Assembly: GCA_029204045.2 (NCBI GenBank)
Contig: CM055063.1
Location: 45,675,345-45,739,344, forward strand
DNA length: 64,000 bases
Direction of reading: 5' to 3'
From: Tillandsia leiboldiana
Lineage: Eukaryota > Streptophyta > Magnoliopsida > Poales > Bromeliaceae
Positions 43,301 through 55,927 of this stretch are shown in pieces (the first letter of the stretch is position 1; each line of letters begins with the position of its first letter). The position numbers and the translations under genes were made by a program. The notes under the pieces are model-generated. The model had not been told where the DNA came from and ran no database searches. It saw nothing but the letters and a program-made list of their open reading frames with translations.

Positions 43301-43821
43301 TCGTCGTAACGAGATTGACGATTCCAGAAAACCAAGGGTTCGGGATCCGGATTGCAAGGCCCGATCCGGATCGTTCATACAAATCAGAAAACTTAACATT
43401 CGGGATCCGGATCGGAAATTGCATGGATCCGGATCGAAGTCTTGTATGAAGCAACAACCTTCGGATCCGGATCGTTGGCTCTGATCCGGATCCTGAACAA
43501 GTCCGAACACCAGTTTTTGACTATTATGCAATTAAAAGTTCATCCAAGTGTTTCTACACTATAAGAAAGTATTCGGATCACCACAATTATTTAGTTAAAC
43601 ATACCTGATCCTCTTGAATACTTTCTTCTTGAGATTGATGTAACTGATCCACAATTCTTCAACTTCAATCTTCAAGACTCAAGACACTGAGTGTCAACTT
43701 GAGCTCTTGTTGAATCTTCTCTAAGTCTTTGATTGCTGATTGACAATTTGATCCCTTAAAGACTCCGACTCAACTTACTGACTTGACTCACGAAATATGC
43801 CAATACCAAAATGCCGTAACA
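37379..43821 (-). mobile_element. Copia element D, second copy
   Basis: LTRs at 37379-38777 and 42425-43821, target duplication CCGAC at 37374-37378 and 43822-43826, palindrome arrays at 38227-38448 and 43272-43492, TATA box at 38150-38161. Same structure as 21860-28309. Confidence 0.92.
40427..42389 (-). pseudogene. gag: Copia D gag, second copy, broken by indels
   Basis: Same gene as 24913-26874 but with an extra C right after the start (near 42384) and further one-base changes near 41910, 41595, 41335 and 41115, which split the frame. As the first copy is intact, these are more likely sequence errors than biological mutations. Confidence 0.85.
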
Positions 43822-43909
43822 CCGACCTCGCAAGATGGTGTGGTGCGGAGAAATCACCTTGGGCATGTTCTAATTGTGGTTACAGATGAGTTCGGGTTGA
43901 TTCGGATCA
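43822..43909 (+). mobile_element. E-type LTR, right piece, second copy
   Basis: Identical in layout to 28310-28397. Confidence 0.8.
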
Positions 43910-46900
43910 TGTAGAGTCCTGGTGTTCCCATGCGCTTGTATCCTTTTTTTTATGACGGGATTGTTGGGAAACTTTTCACTGTGTTTTCTGCAATGGACTG
44001 GCCTGGACCGCGAGTATTTTTTTTGCGTTTGAGCTCGAAAAACGGAGGACGGCAAAGCGAACGGTTTCGGATTCCGATTTACGGATCTCCCGGAATGGGG
44101 GTCAAAGCGTTTGCCTTTGAGTGGTGCATCGGAATCCGTGCTAAGTGGCCGGCACGCTTTTTGAGGCGATCGGACGGGATCCTTCTATGATCGGACTTTG
44201 CATCTTTTTATGTCATTGGGTTATCTTATTTATGTGGTAGTACCTCGACCTTTGGGTTTTTCGTTTTGGGTCCTAATTGAAGATTTTCAGTTGTTAAGGG
44301 GGGGTTGAAATTCGAGAATTTTTGGGCAGACCGTCGGGGCTCGTGGGTTTTTTTAGGTGTTAGAGATTGCGAAATGGAGAACGGTGGCGCGATCGGATTT
44401 GAATTCCGACCCCGGGATCTCCCAGAATAAATTTTTGAAGGTTGCTAGCTGTTCCGGGTGCATCAGAAGGCGTGTGGACGATCGGCACGCCTTTCGAGGT
44501 AAATTGGACCACTGGTCCGCTCCCCGATCGATTTTATTCTTGAGTTGGGGATTTTGGGTTCTTTCCCACTTCTCATCTGTCGTGGGTTAGGTCTTTCTGA
44601 GTGCGAGCGGAAAACCCTAATTCACATTTTCTCTCTTTCCAAGAAGGCGGCGTAGGGATCCAGGCGGAGAGACACGGAGAGGGGAAGGAGAACGGCTCCC
44701 TTTCCGCGGTTTTGATCGAGCAAGGAGGCGAGGAGGGGGCGATTATTTTTCTTACTCCTTCTGCAACGAATCAAGGTGAGTGGTTCATATTTTCAGGTTT
44801 TTTCGTTATGGGGTTTTCTTGTCGATGTCGCGTGCGATGCGAGGTTGATAACGGGAAGCCGCCGCCGCCGTTGTCAAACGGGAGGCTGCCGCCGCCGTTA
44901 TCGTGTTATCGGGGTCGTCGCCGCAGTCGCCGTGGTCGCGGGGTCGCAACCGGAGCCGCGAAGGGCGAAAACGGGGACATACTGTTCATCCCGTAAGGCT
45001 GGCCCTCACGCGGTCCACCGGACCGGCGTGCACCTGGCGCACGTGTCCGCGGCCCGAAGGCGCGGACCCGGCGCACGAGTGCGTGCGCCAGCCCACCCCC
45101 GCACCACGCGGTCCACCGGGCTAGCGTGCACCCAGCGCATGTGTCCACAACCCAAATGCGCGGACCCGGCGCACGGGCACGTGCGCCAGCCCGGCCCGCA
45201 AGCGCGGTCCACGCATAGACGTGCACCCGGCGTTGCCGCCGCGACCCGGGACGCGTGAACCCGGTGCGCGCTCAGCCTGTGCACCAGCCTGGCCCATTCC
45301 GCCTGGTGCATGCTCCCTGGGTGAGCCCGGTCTGCGCCGCCGCCTCCTCTCCGCTGTGAACCCGGTCCACGCCTGGACCCTTGCACCAGCCTTCAGCCGA
45401 TGAGTCCAGAAACTCCGTTTTTGGCTCGTTTCGCCCCGTTTTTGAGTGTTTTTGACCACGACGATGATTGTTTTAACAATAATTTTTATTGTAGCTTTTC
45501 GGGGGCAATGTGAGGGTATTTTAACTGGCGTTTCCGCACACTTTCTTCTTCGCGGTTCAGGTGGGTACACTCTTAGTATCCCTTTATGCGCACTATCGTT
45601 ATTTTCGTGTTTACCATGTTCTGGGTTTTCGTTCGAGACTTAGTGTGGGACTTTTCGAAAGCTGTTGATGATCTCCAATTGTTTGTTTAACTGTACTAAT
45701 GTTGATAGTGTTTATGATTTTTATTATTGGTTTGGTTTCGTGTATTTGGTTACGATGCTCGAGGCTGCAGCACGCGCACCCGCGGTTTGGCCACCGCAAA
45801 GGGTGCGCTTTTTCGGAAAAGTGGTCGATGACCCGTGTATACCCACGAGGTGACGTAGTGGGGGCCCCCGTAGGTGGGGGGTTTGAGGCGCCAAGGTGTG
45901 AGCGGTGCGACCCGTCGAGGTAGGTGCTCGGCGTGGTTTACCGAGGTTGGTGCTCAGTTCGGTTTTCTCTCCGAGGTTGGTGCTTGGTTCGGTTTTCTTT
46001 CCGAGGTTGGTGCTCGGTTCGGTTTTCTTTTCCCGAGGTTGGTGCTCGGTTCGGTTTTCTTTCCCGAGGTTGGTGCTCGGTTCGGTTTTCTTTCCCAAGG
46101 TTGGTGCTCGGTTCGGTTTTCTGTCTTGAGGTTAGTGCTCGATCTGGGTTGCCGGGGCAGGTACCCGGTTCAGGTTTTGTAGGGGGAGGGGACACCGTCG
46201 ATCGCACGATGCGGAGGGCGGTTACTCTGGTTTTCTTACGGTTTGCTTTAGTTACAGTCTTCCTGCATTTCATCTTTTATACCTTGTGTCGCTGACTTCC
46301 CACTCTGTGACAGGTTCCTTCGGGGGTGAGAGTTAGGGCGACGGTGAGGCCGTGGCAGGAGTACTTTTGGTCCTTCGAGGCCATGGACTGTATTTACTTT
46401 TATTTTGCTCAATTCATTGCCTGTTAGTAGCTTACTATGTGGATTGCGATACCCCTTTGGGGTCAATGTGGATGCTGGAATGTCGTTTATTTATCCTTGT
46501 GGGTGGTTGTTTTGCTTTTCCCGATTGGCCGCTTTCAAACTACAAAAGAAAAGAAAAAGAAAATATTTCGAAAACTGTTTTAAAAATGCGGGTGTCGTGT
46601 GGGCACCATTTCAAAACCCTGGGGATTTATGGATTGCGAAAACCGTTTTGAAAATCTGGGTGTCGTGTGGGCACCATTTCAAAACCCTGTGGATTTATGG
46701 TTTTCGAAAACCTTTTTGAAAAACCTGGGTGCCGTGTGGGCACCGTTTTTAAAACTTGTGGATTTATCCTTTCAAAAATTAGTCGGCCTCTTTAATACTT
46801 ATGGAAAAATGGTTGTATGTATCCGACTGATGAACTAGTGTGGTTAAAGTGATGATTGTATGGTTGTTGTAGTCGGGACACCGTGCATATACAAAGGAGA

Positions 46901-47044
46901 CTCTGCCCGTTCGCAGAGTGAATTTGCATATGCGGCAGGTCTGGGCACGTACCGGGGGAGTTTGGTTTCAAAAAAAAAAATATACGTAAATTCAAAACTT
47001 TTCAATGGTCGTCTTCCGCTTAATGAAACCCCCGGGGCGTGACA
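43910..47044 (+). mobile_element. Element C, 5' LTR, second copy (3135 bp)
   Basis: Matches 28398-31530 closely. GC-rich region at about 44990-45395, 31-32 bp repeats at 45947-46135, end hairpin at 46900-46919. Primer binding site follows at 47053-47063. Confidence 0.92.
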
Positions 47045-50000
47045 GATTATGATGGTATCAGAGAGAAACAGCTTTAACCACAGTAGTTGCTGTCCAACAT
47101 CCACCGGAGCACATTACCACGGGCTACTAACTAATGAAATGATCAGGGTATAATTGCGTAGAGATGCGAGAGTGCGGGACTGTTGAGTTTTGTCTTCCGG
47201 TTTAGCTCGAGTGTTGTGCTAGTGTAGTCGGGTTGTTTTGGAGGTTGGGATCGAGGCCGACTGCCACCGGGGCCTTGATGGTTGCTATGAGTCAATGGAT
47301 TAGGCAACCAGCATAGGACATGGTGGGTCTGCTGACGGTGTTTATGCACTGGGTGCGGCTGTTGGCACGGCAGATCGTTGCGCCGGCTTTTGTTTTTTTT
47401 TCCGAACCCCTTCCTCTGCCGACCTTCGGGTTGTCGTCTGTAACAGTGATGGGTGGTAGTGCAACCCACTGGTGTTCGTTAGTGTGTCGGCCGTTTGTCG
47501 GTCGTGGGTAACTGGACAGCCGTTTGTCTAAACTTGTACCTCCTAGGTCTTCTGGTGTTAGGTTATAGCAGATAATCGGCCGATTCTTTTTGCACCATGG
47601 GCAAGGTATGGGTGGGAATGATGATTCTTCCCCTATGGTTGTTACCCATAGTTCGGCTTTTTTACCGTAGAAACTGCGATGGTTGTAGAAATTGACGTGA
47701 TGGGGTCTCGGGGTGCTCCTTTGGGTTAAAATGGGAGGCCACCGGGGCTAGTAAATCTTATGCGTTTGGGCTCGTTTTCGGTTAGAGAGGGTCGGTTAGG
47801 TTGTCCTACTAGTGGGTTGGCACGTGATTCCTTGTGTGCATTTAGTGAACCTAGGCAACTTTTGACAAGGTTCTTCTCGCTGTTTTCGTTGCTTGTCTTC
47901 TTCCGACCCTTTAGGTTTCAGATGGATAGTCTACAGTTCCTGGAGGTCATTGTTGAGCGGACCTAGAGCTTAGAATTTCTCCTAGTTGGGAGAGTCAAGG
48001 TTTGGTCTGGAGGGTTACCGCTCAATTCGATGCCCGGTGCTTGGAGGGGCAACGGATTGGGACCAAGAGTTAGTGGTTATTTAGAGTGGCGCACCCTGTC
48101 GGTGCCAGGACGGAGGTAGGACCTTACCTCATGGGTTTTGTCACCGGCTCCCCTTGACTAAAGCATAGCCTTGAGGCCTAATTTAGGAGCGTTTTGGGTC
48201 GTTGATCTTTTGGGGCAGGTGTGGGTCAAGGGGACCTGTTGACTGTTTGGAGCTTCGGCACTGGTCACTTTCGGCTAGGATGCCCTGTACGCAGCTCTTT
48301 CTATGGGGTAGACCTTGTGGTAGGTCTTAGAGCTGAAACCTATCGTTAGCTTTGACCGTCACCTCGGTAGGACGGACAGTCGGAACGAGTGGTCCGGGAT
48401 GGTGGTTATGCTCCGAGCTTGTGGCCCGTGTTGGTGACGGGTGGAAGTGGCCCGTGTTGGTGACGGAGGGGAGCTGTCCGTGTTGGTGACAGGTGAGTTC
48501 GTTGTTTTCATGGGAAAAATTTCGGGTTGTTAGTAACCCAGCCTGTTTTGTTGGCACCTCTTGGAGCCTTTTGAGGGCGTTAGTGTGGTTTGTTTTCCTT
48601 GTCGTCGGGTTAGTTGTTTTGGACCTTTAAGGGTTCATCAGACCGAGTGTGTCACCTTGGGGTGCACCCGTGCTCTTCGGGCGAAAGAAGAACGGAAGCC
48701 TACATCTACGCAACGACTACTGGGAGATAAACAAGGTTACAGTGAAGAACAAGTCCGGGATTGATGACCACTTCGATCAACTACGAGGGGCACTTGCAGA
48801 TTTTTCTCCGGACTCTCAGGGACCAGAGGCTGTTTGCTAAGTTTAGGAAATGTGAGTTCTGACTTCACGAAGTGGGCTCTTTGGGGCACACAGTTTCAAC
48901 AACGGGAATCGCAGAGAATATGGGCGGAACTACCCGACACACGAGCAGGAATGGGCAGCAGTCACCCTCGTTTTAAAGCTTTGGGAAACATCACCTTTTC
49001 TTGGAGTTCATCGTAATGTGTCTTCGGATCGCCAGAATCTTAAGTTTGTTCACATAGAAGGATTTGTTTTTGCGGCAGAGGCATTGGTTGGAGTTGCTGA
49101 AGGACTCGGCTTGTCCATTCAGTATCACCCCGGGAAAAGCAAGCGTAGTAGCGAATGTTTTGAGCAGGAAGGGTCAAATCGAGGGGGAAACTGATGAGTG
49201 CGAGTACTCAGCAGGACCGGTACTGTCGCGCGACCTTTTGTCCTTAATGATCAAGCCAACCCTATTAGAGAAATCCTGGAAGGTCAGAAGACAGGCGCAC
49301 TGATACAGCTTGTTCGAGACATGATTTCCCCCAGACCATGCGAGCGACCTTTCGGCGAGTGCGAACGGCGCAATACGTTTCGAGGGCGGAATTGCGTGCC
49401 CGAGCTGCCAGAGTTGAAGAAAGTGATACTGTCAGAGGCGCACTACGCTCCCTATGCGGCGCATCCAGGTGACGCGAGGATGTACAAGGACCTCAAAGCA
49501 GAATTTTTGGTGGACTAAACCAAAGGGGGATGTAATACAGTTCACCGCCCGCTGTATAGATGGTTAACAAGTAAAGGCCGAACATCAGCGCCGGCGGGGA
49601 AAACCACAATCTCTATATGTACCAGAGTGGATGTAGGAGCGAGTCAGCACGAAAATCGTCACGGGTCTTTCGCACTGCATCAGGGCACGAAGCATTATGA
49701 GTCACAGGGGATCGACTGACGAAGTCGACTCTTTTCCCATCCATCCGTACGACGTGAACTAGAGACACTCAGCTGGTGTCGAACCTTTGGCAAAGTCTAC
49801 TACGAGCTCTAGAGACTAAACCACACTTCAGCACGGCGTTTCACCCCCAGACCAACGGAGAATCCGAGCGAGCAATCCGGATTCTCGAAGATATGCTTCG
49901 AGCCTGCGTACTTGATTGGGACGATGGATGATCACTGCTGTAGAGCTTAGAGAGGACCTGAGTTTCGGTGAAACACCGGTGCGGATCTTAACACGGGAGG

Positions 50001-50176
50001 ACATAAAGGATTGCGCAACCGGACGAATTCCCCATGTGAAGGTGCTGTGGAGCAACCAGGAAGAACGTGAAGCGACTGGAGAACTGAAGGCAAAGATGAG
50101 GGAGTGCTACCCAGATTTATTCGTTGCGGACCAGGATTAAGTTTCGAGGATGAAACTTCTTTTAAGTGGTGAGTGA
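47045..50176 (+). pseudogene. Element C internal region with pol remnant, second copy
   Basis: The better-read copy: the RT segment [17 protein letters not shown]...VKNK is in one frame (48649-48840). The RNase H tail is at about 49064-49160, the integrase pieces at about 49400-49518 and 49830-49915, and the integrase end at about 50010-50140. The same deletion removes the RT catalytic block, so the loss belongs to the element. Confidence 0.88.
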
Positions 50177-51276
50177 TGTAGAGTCCTGGTGTTCCCATGC
50201 CCTTGTATACTTTTTTTTATGACGGGATTGTTGGGAAAACTTTTCACTGTGTTTTCTGCAATGGACTGGCCTGGACCGCGACTATTTTTCTACGTTTGAG
50301 CTCGAAAATCGGAGGACGGCAAAGCGAACGGTTTCGGATTCCGATTTACGGATCTCCCGGAATGGGGGTCAAAGTGTTTGCCTTTGAGTGGTGCATCGGA
50401 ATTCGTGCTAAGTGGTCGGCACGCTTTTCGAGGTGATCGGATGGGATCCTTCTATGATCGGACTTTGCATCTTTTAATGTCATTGGGTTATCTTATTTAT
50501 GTGGTAGTACCTCGACCTTCCGGTTTTCCGTTTTGGGTCCTAATTGAATATTTTCAATTGTTAAGGGGGGTTGAAATTCGAGAATTTCTGGGCATACCGT
50601 CGGGGCTCACGGAGTTTTTTAGGTGTTAGAGCTCGCGAAATGGAGAACGGTGGCGCGATCGGATTCGAATTCCGACCCCGGGATCTCCCAAAATAAATTT
50701 TTGAAGGTTGCTAGCTATTACGGGTGCATCAGAAGGAGTGCGGACGATCGGCACGCCTTTCAAGGTAAATTGGACCACTGGTCCGCACCCCGATCGATTT
50801 TATTCTTGAGTTGGGGATTTTGGGTTCTTTCCCACTTCTCATCTGTCGTGGGTTAGGTCTTTCTGAGAGCGAGCGGAAAACCCTAATTCACATTTTCTCT
50901 CTTTCCAAGAAGGCGGCGTAGGGATCCAGGCGGAGAGACACGGAGAGGGAAGGAGAACGGCTCCATTTCCACGGTTTTGATCGAGCAAGGAGGCGAGGAG
51001 GGGGCGATTATTTTTCTTACTCCTTCTCCAACGAATCAAGGTGAGTGGTTCATATTTTCAGGTTTTTCCGTTGTGGGGTTTTCTTGTCGATATCGCGTGC
51101 GATGCGAGGTTGATAACGGAAAGCCGCCGCCGCCGTTGTCAAATGGGAGGCCGCCGCCGCCGTTATCGTGTTCTCGGGGTCGTCGCCGCAGTCGCCATGG
51201 TCGCGGGCGGTCGCAACCGGAGCCGCGAAGGGCGAAAACGGGGACATACTGTTCATCCCGTACGGCTGGCCCTCAC
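50177..51276 (+). mobile_element. Element C, 3' LTR left part, second copy
   Basis: Starts TGTAGAGTCC; interrupted at CCCTCAC by LTR I, exactly as at 35744. Confidence 0.9.
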
Positions 51277-51903
51277 TGTTGGGTTATATGTAATATAGAT
51301 CTAATAGGGGAAGAACACCTAGAGGGGGGTGAATAGGTGTAAACGTATAAACACTCAAAAATCGTTGCGATAAAAAACCCAATGCGGAAATAAAAATAAC
51401 ACGCAAGATTTTTACGTGGAAAACTCCATCACCGGAGTAAAAAAACCACGGGACCGATAACACGGCGAAATCCACTAGAATTAAAACACGTACAAGGTGA
51501 TTTACCGTACACACTTACGACTCAACCTTTTCCATACGCTCCTAGAGGATCTTCTCCGCTCGCTCCACGACGCTTCTCGAATCCACGATCTGCGCCCAAC
51601 GCCGAATCCACGGCGTCCAACGTCGAATCCACGACGTCCGACCGAATCCACGGTCTTCACCCAATAGCAACCTTCGAATCCACGAACGTGCCTCACTCCG
51701 AATCCACGAGAGCGGTTGAACCTTGAATCCACAAGGACACGCGAATCCACGCGCCGATTTTTGGGGTAAATCGTTGTTTTTGGGTGGTGATGATCTGCCG
51801 AATACTTAGATCAAAGATAGATCGGAAATACCATCTAAGTATTCATTAGTTTGATTCAACTCAAGATGTGAGTATGAAAACCTAGAATCAAACTAATCAA
51901 TAT
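51277..51903 (-). mobile_element. Copia LTR I, left part (continues at 63156)
   Basis: Starts TGTTGGGTTATATG on plus. It carries eight GAATCCACG repeats (51578-51749) and two perfect hairpins: AATACTTAGAT (51801-51811) with ATCTAAGTATT (51833-51843), and ATTAGTTTGATTC (51845-51857) with GAATCAAACTAAT (51885-51897). Cut at about 51904 by element H. Confidence 0.85.
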
Positions 51904-54900
51904 AGAAGAGATATAATAAAAGAGCAATAAAAACAGAGCTGAACTAAAAGAAATACATCTCAGACTGAAGCTGGAAATACAATACATCTGTATAAATGAT
52001 ACATCTGTCTCTCCCAGCTCACCAAAATAAATACAACCTGCTGGCAAAAGCCAGTCCCAAAGTAAAGGTACTACCGTCTGAGGAAACATGGGTACACCAA
52101 CAATCCAGCTAACATGCTCATCCTGCCTCGAGATCTATCTACTCGGCCGTCCTCTCTCCTCGACCCGCCACTGTAAGCCCAGTGGCACCCGCATAAAACA
52201 CTGCAAAACAAGGGAGAAGCAAAAGAGGAAAGAAGAATGGGGGTGAGACTACTAGTAAACCAGTAGCCTCCCCTAGTGGGTAAAACCTCAACTCTGACAC
52301 GCCCACTAGGTCTACCAGAGGCAAAAGGAATAAAGGTGGTATGCAATGAGTATGACTCCTGATGAAAAGCTACCACTAGAATGCCTCTAAAAACTGAGCT
52401 AAAAGAATAGCTGAATGTATGCATCAGAATGTCAACGCCTGCCTGACCAGACCCAATCGATACACCAGTAAGCACTGGTACTGCCTGCTCTGCCTGCCAA
52501 ATCGGGTATGCCCGCCTACGCATAACACCGATAGGAAAAGGGAGTCTCGAAGACTCGAAGCCTGTAAAAACGCACACTCCGGAGTGGCACTCGAGGGGAG
52601 CGACCCACACGAGTATAATGCCTGGGTAACAAGTACCAAATCAGCAGGACTGGATCATGACTCTGATCACGGTGGAAAACCCATCCACTAGAAGAAATCC
52701 AAATCCTCTATCCCAATCTGATGCAATAACCACTGTCCGGTCAACCGCCAAAGATCCGCGGTTGCCGCAATGCCCGGCCCTCACAGCCTGCCTGTCCCAA
52801 AGCCCACAACTGTCTGACTACACTATCCCAGTCCCTGCTCGAACCCGAGCGCACTACCCCCCGAATATAAATAAAAGAAGAGAAAAGCATGGTTTCTCCT
52901 AAGTCAATTCCAGCATGATAGTGTAGCAGAAAAAGGTGGCCTAACTAGGTGACCATACAAGCATGCAAATGTCCCAAGATGATATAAAAAAATAAACAGA
53001 TGTCGATAACCTTTATTATGTTAGAGCATGTATAGAACAGTATGAGCATAGTAAATATGAGATAGCCTGTGCCTGTTTATGCCACAAACCCAAAGCCCAC
53101 AATTATTGATTAGCCTTACCTTTTAACATGATGTTACTGTCCTACAACCATAATCCCCAATCAAGCAAGTTCTAACAATATCTGTTTAATCACAATAAGC
53201 CTGCCATTGCCACACATAAAGTGCATTTATCCTTTTAATCAAAGAAGCTACTCAAGTGCCTAGCGGGTAATCAAAGATGGAGGGTTAACAACCACACCCA
53301 TACTGACAATCCTGACCCAGGTCCGACATCCGGTCAACCACCTACTATCCGCAATAGCCGCAATACCCCAAAAGCTAAAATTCGAGCCCCGGCTACACTA
53401 TGCCGATCCCTGCTCAAACCCGAGCAACAAATAGCCGCCTGCCTAAGGAATAGGGGGAAGAAGAGACAATAGGGTTCCTCCCAAGGCAGTCCCAACATAT
53501 AGTGTAGCGGTCAGAAATGGTCTAACTAGATATCCCTGAAATCAAGCCTATCTCCTCATGGAAGAAAGAAGGGGAGTGACAAATAGTGGTTCATCATGTG
53601 TATCAAGTAATAACTCCACCTGGGTGTAATCATCATGCTAAATCATAATCCAACCGCACATGTCCATAACCTGCTAATCACCCTCACATGAATCATCCAC
53701 CTATGCCTGTCCAAAAAATCCTCAAGTGGTACCCTCCCACAAGACGCCTCACAATAACACAATATGAAAGTACATCCCCCCCCTTATGCAAGGTTAAATG
53801 CTAAAACGATGTCCATGAAGCATGTATAAGTTCCAACATGTCAAGTTTCCAATATAATGTTTTCCATATGATAGGCTCACAATTATCTAGTTAAGCATGC
53901 ATGTCCATTAGGTGACCATTCAACATGTCCAATAAAGGGGATCACTCTAATATTCCTAGTGGGTATATCAGAAAAGAGGAGTAAAGCAACCACCCACATC
54001 GAGCGCTAAACCCTGATCCCAACAGCGAAGTCCGCGCCCGGTCTCAACGATCACCACGGTGCTGCACAAAATACCCCAAAAGAACAAGCACAATTAATCC
54101 ACCATGCTCACACCAAAATCTGTCCCAAATACAATCAGTCCACAGTTTTGCCTTTTTCACCTGCGAGATGTGCTCGAGAAATTCCAGGAAAAATACCGTC
54201 ACGATCCTCGCGACGAACCGGTCGAAACGAGTACCTGCACGTTCCCACACGAGTTTTCTACGCTGAGATCCAAAATCGACAAGAGAACTACCCCGAACAA
54301 TACTTCCACCCAAAACTGTGCTACAAAGTTCTGTAAAAAGGGGTTTCTCACCTTCGGGGAAAAATTCCAAAAAATCCAAGAAAATTCAGAGAGACTCCTG
54401 GCGGTGCGTAGATGCAAATTGCCTTTTGAATCACCTCAATCCGATGTCTGGTTGCGGAGATATCGCCGAAATACCGAACCGCTGTCCAAAACTCCATCAC
54501 AGCAAAGGAGGTCACAAGATGATCCGAAAAACCCATGAAAACCTCGGGATGGGAAAAACCAGCAAACACGGAAAACGTAGCCCTACCTGTCGTGAAGACG
54601 ATGGCGCAAGAATCGCTGAAAAAGAGTGCCGGGGTAGCTCGGGAGAGTCCGTGCACTGAAATGCGACGAAGGGAATCACAAGGGAACGAGCGTCGCGCCG
54701 CGCCGTAAAATCCAAACCTCGGAGTGCGTGCCACCACAAATCTTGGAAATCCTCCAGAAGATGTAGAACTCGAAGGGGAACAACTTTGCTGAAGACACCT
54801 TGGTGAAAGGAGGCTCGGAAATGGTGGAAAAAGTGAGAAGAAAGGAGCTCGGGCTGTTTAAATAGGCCTCCCAAACAATTAGCAAAATGCCATCCGGGTC

Positions 54901-55905
54901 CCCATTCTCGGGCGCCCGGAAGTTTCCGGGCGCGCACAGTGCGGCCCGGCCCAAGACTTTCGGGCGCGCACAGTGCGGCCCGGCCCAAGGCGCGCCGTCG
55001 GACGGGATCCACGGTCCGTCCGACCCGCCTCAGCGCCCGCCACGTGTCGCCCGAACAGGCGACAGCCCAAATCCTCCACTCCTGCTGCGCCACGCGGCCA
55101 ACCCCGGGAGTCGACACGCGTCCCCGACAACAGTACCGGTCGCGCCTGCGCGCCTGCCCGCGCCAGCTGCCCCTCCTGCCCGCACAGTTGACCAGCCAAT
55201 AGGGAAGCGCCACGCGTCCCTGCCACTGACCGCTGCACCCGGTGCACGAGCCTCCGTAAGCCGAACCAATGGTAACCTGCCACGTGTCCACTCCGGTGCA
55301 CCGTGAACCAAAACCCAACCATCATGCTCCGTAGACCGTGAGCTGTGAGCCGGCCTATGGGGTGGTGCCACGTGCCCCCGCCTTGGTGCACGACGGCCGC
55401 GTGGACCGCGCCTGCCCGCGCGCCGCGCGCGCTGCCCGCGCCCTGTGCCGCCGCCGTTCCGCCTGCCCGAGGCCGCGCCGCCGCCCGCCGACGCTGCCCG
55501 CCGCCGCCGCCGCCGTCCGGCGATCGCCGGAGTTACTGTTCCGGCGGTGAACAGTACCCGAAGCTCAGAAAAAAACCAGCAGATAGTCCATCTTGACCGT
55601 TTTCCCGCGCGCTGAACCCGAATTTGACGTCCGCTTCGCCAAATTCCCATCCAATAAATCGCCGGAGGCTCCCGAAAAGGCATTTTCAATCCGAATTTCG
55701 TGCCGAGTCCAATCTGATATCCGATTTGCGCGAAAACACCTATAAACATCCGACGGGGTTCCCTGATTACCCACGCGATCCACTTTAAGCTCGGAGTCAA
55801 TCACTTGTGTCCAAATTGGCGCACGAACACCGCCGACATGCCCCGTAGGCCTCCAGAAGCTGCCGGTCACACAGTAAAAGCCCTGTAGAGTTCCGGATCA
55901 TCACA
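51904..55905 (-). mobile_element. Element H, 3' LTR (missing about 100 bp at its 3' end)
   Basis: Nearly identical to 59156-63155, so the insertion is young. The minus-strand start TGTGATGATCCGG is at 55905 after the polypurine tract. The LTR end, including the U5 hairpins and the CGTGACA terminus, is missing, together with part of LTR I, which points to a small deletion at the junction. TATA box TATTTAAA at 54857-54864. Confidence 0.92.
55036..55376 (-). promoter_or_regulatory. G-box cluster in the 3' LTR of H
   Basis: CACGTG at 55041, 55281 and 55369, all in ACGTGGC or GCCACGTG context (ABRE/G-box type), 180-515 bp upstream of the TATA box. A fourth site at 55211 reads CACGCG here but CACGTG in the 5' LTR. 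A 34-bp direct repeat (54927-54989) lies between them and the TATA box. Confidence 0.65.
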
Positions 55906-55927
55906 TCCTCCCCCACTAAAAGAAAGT
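55906..55927 (-). other. Polypurine tract of H
   Basis: CTTTTAGTGGGGGAGGA next to the LTR start, preceded by TTCGAGGACGAAAC, as in A. Confidence 0.9.

Larger units (their letters stand above)
36461..51903. repeat. Second copy of 20935-36360 (probable unmerged contig overlap)
   Basis: Collinear with 20935-36360 through every element boundary: end of LTR F, fragment J, E-type LTR start, copia D, element C, start of LTR I. Differences are mostly single-base indels concentrated near the gap on both sides. The copy ends where the left copy meets the gap. Confidence 0.93.

Noticed and set aside
54512..55800. Frames of 250-290 codons on minus in LTR H (also 61765-62989)
   Set aside because: They cross the promoter and GC-rich part of an LTR and occur in both LTRs; no known domain and no plausible start.
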